NCBI GenBank assembly: GCA_003556955.1
Contig: PWQB01000716.1
Location: 1 to 7,048, forward strand
Length of the DNA stretch: 7,048 nt
DNA from: Nostocaceae cyanobacterium CSSed10_463m
GTDB lineage: Bacteria; Cyanobacteriota; Cyanobacteriia; Cyanobacteriales; Nostocaceae
Direction: 5' to 3'
Each line of letters opens with the position of its first letter. The stretch's first letter is position 1. The notes beneath the pieces were generated by a model. The model searched no databases and had not been told where the DNA came from. It was given only the letters and a program-made list of their open reading frames with translations. The translations under genes were made by a program, and so were the position numbers. Of the stretch, positions 5,764-7,048 are shown piece after piece.

Positions 5764-6822
5764 ATGTACCAGCTAAAGCAATCACCAATGCCAATTAATC
5801 CCGTTTTCAATCCCAATGGAAATGATGATACAGGCAACCGTTTAATTTGGTTTGGGCAGACTACGAACTTAATGCAATTAAACGACGTTCGCTACTCGTG
5901 GGCTGTGTCTCTCTATAGGCAAATGCGTGAGAACTTTTGGATTCCTGAAAAAATTGATATTACTCAGGACGTAACAGATTACGTCAATCTCACACCTGGA
6001 GAACGACGTGCATTTGATGGCATCCTTAGTTATCTGACGTTTCTCGATTCAGTGCAAACTTGTAATGTGCCTCATATCAAAAATAGCATTACCGCACCAG
6101 AAATTGCATTGTGTATGGCAGAGCAAATTTCCCAAGAGGCAATGCACAATCAGTCCTATCAATACATCATTGAAACGGTTATTCCCAGCGACCGCCGGAC
6201 ACAAGTTTATGATTTTTGGCGGAGCGATCGCATTCTCAAAGAACGATGCGAATTTATCGCTGGACTATATCAAAAGTATGTTGATAATCCCACATCAGAG
6301 AATTATTTCGTATCGCTGTTAGCTGATTATTTGTTAGAAGGATTGTATTTCTATAACGGGTTTATATTTTTCTACAATCTCTCATCCCGGATGCTCATGT
6401 CTGGGAGTGCCGATATTTTTAGAATGATTAACCGAGATGAACTTTCTCATGTGCGACTGTATCAAAAATTGATTCCAGAAGCGATGCAAGTTTTCCCCCA
6501 CAGCCGCGAACAAATTTATGAAATGTTTGCTGTTGCTGTCGAGCATGAATGCAAGTGGACAGCACATATTGTCGGAGATGATATTTTGGGCATTACAGCC
6601 AACAGTACAGAACATTATACAAAATATTTGGCAAATACTCGCTTGAAGGCGATCGGTTTAGAACCATTGTTTGGGGAAGCTATCTATAAGAAAAGCCCCT
6701 ATGCTCACTTGGAACGTTTCTCAGATACTAAGAAAGAAGCAAATACAAAAGCAAACTTTTTTGAGGCGAGTGTAACTAGTTACGTTATGTCCTCTAGTGT
6801 TGAAGGTTGGGAAGATTTTTAA
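5764..6822 (+). CDS. nrdB: Ribonucleoside-diphosphate reductase, class I, beta (small, radical-carrying) subunit
   Basis: Encodes 352 aa from the ATG at 5764. It holds the metal centre and tyrosyl radical that start NrdA catalysis. All ligands expected from E. coli NrdB are visible: D95 (FLDSVQ), E125 and H128 (QEAMHNQSY), E192 (LLEGLYFY), E226 and H229 (RDELSH). The radical tyrosine is present as Y132, so this is a tyrosyl-radical enzyme rather than the Phe-bearing class Ic type. Relay residues W59 (ENFWIPEKID), D225 and the C-terminal Y340 are also there. The tail SSSVEGWEDF has the acidic and aromatic ending that docks on NrdA. The start is uncertain: the ATG at 5788 (MPINPVFNPNG) matches the family start as I recall it and would give 344 aa; TTG at 5716 is less likely. 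None has a clear ribosome site. Confidence 0.95.
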   Translation: MYQLKQSPMPINPVFNPNGNDDTGNRLIWFGQTTNLMQLNDVRYSWAVSLYRQMRENFWIPEKIDITQDVTDYVNLTPGERRAFDGILSYLTFLDSVQTCNVPHIKNSITAPEIALCMAEQISQEAMHNQSYQYIIETVIPSDRRTQVYDFWRSDRILKERCEFIAGLYQKYVDNPTSENYFVSLLADYLLEGLYFYNGFIFFYNLSSRMLMSGSADIFRMINRDELSHVRLYQKLIPEAMQVFPHSREQIYEMFAVAVEHECKWTAHIVGDDILGITANSTEHYTKYLANTRLKAIGLEPLFGEAIYKKSPYAHLERFSDTKKEANTKANFFEASVTSYVMSSSVEGWEDF

Positions 6823-6835
6823 GAGTGGTTTATTT

Positions 6836-6868
6836 TTGGGTTAGATATCCAGACACGATAAAACCCAA
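6836..6868 (+). terminator. Weak inverted repeat after nrdB
   Basis: TTGGGTT (6836-6842) and AACCCAA (6862-6868) can form a 7-base stem with a 19-base loop, 14 bases after the nrdB stop. There is no T-run after it. A poor terminator at best, listed because it is the first structure after the operon. Confidence 0.25.
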
Positions 6869-6954
6869 CTTTGGACAATCAATTTTGGATTTACGTTAGA
6901 GGGTGTTTGAAAAGTGATGATTAATGTATCAAATATTGTTTTACCCCTCCCTAA

Positions 6955-6977
6955 CCCTCCCCTTGTAAAGGAGAGGG
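6955..6977 (+). terminator. GC-rich inverted repeat downstream of nrdAB
   Basis: CCCTCCCCTT and AAGGAGAGGG pair with one mismatch around a short loop, followed by a T-rich stretch (GGATTTTCTTGTTT). It could end the nrdAB transcript. It sits in a run 'CCCCTCCCTAACCCTCCCC' that I recall as a frequent dispersed motif in Nostoc-type spacers, so it may instead be a repeat element. From 6978 to the right edge there is no ORF or other feature I can support. Confidence 0.4.
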
Positions 6978-7048
6978 AACTGGATTTTCTTGTTTCCCCC
7001 CTTGCTAAGCTATCGTGTACACACAAGTCTTATCAAGTTGCCTTATCA

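Noticed and set aside
5764..6822. Class Ic (tyrosine-less) NrdB
   Set aside because: The radical tyrosine is present in the QEAMHNQSY motif (Y132).

Overview
The window looks like a chromosomal piece of a filamentous, Nostoc-type cyanobacterium. The octamer GCGATCGC (HIP1) occurs seven times (at 932, 1083, 4012, 4282, 5242, 5428 and 6224), where about 0.1 would be expected by chance. One gene closely resembles the cyanobacterial tocopherol/plastoquinone-branch methyltransferase Sll0418, and the spacers carry short palindromes of the kind scattered through Nostocales genomes.

Layout. Positions 29-805, minus strand: two paralogous small antitoxin-like genes with the same HicB-like N-terminal domain, near-identical promoter and leader, and completely different C-terminal tails. 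A 33-base perfect palindrome follows at 869-901. Positions 1001-2397, minus strand: an intact MPBQ/MSBQ-type methyltransferase whose 3' end runs into an N-terminally truncated remnant of a second, unrelated SAM methyltransferase. Positions 2398-3408: about 1 kb without a confident gene. It holds a 66-codon hypothetical ORF and a clear cobalamin riboswitch, both on the minus strand, plus a good sigma70-type promoter facing right. Positions 3409-6822, plus strand: nrdA and nrdB, the two subunits of an oxygen-dependent class I ribonucleotide reductase with all catalytic and metal-binding residues present. The last 220 bases hold inverted repeats and no gene.

How it fits together. NrdA and NrdB form one enzyme that makes deoxyribonucleotides without vitamin B12. 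Elsewhere, B12 riboswitches shut off class I nrd genes in organisms that also own a B12-dependent class II enzyme, so a B12 riboswitch next to nrdAB makes biological sense. Here, however, the riboswitch reads away from nrdA, into a stretch without a recognisable gene. An 11-base inverted repeat brackets the riboswitch segment; it could be the trace of a local inversion or a long-range stem in the riboswitch transcript. This inverted or orphan riboswitch is the most interesting feature of the window. The methyltransferase junction and the antitoxin pair with swapped tails are secondary points of interest.
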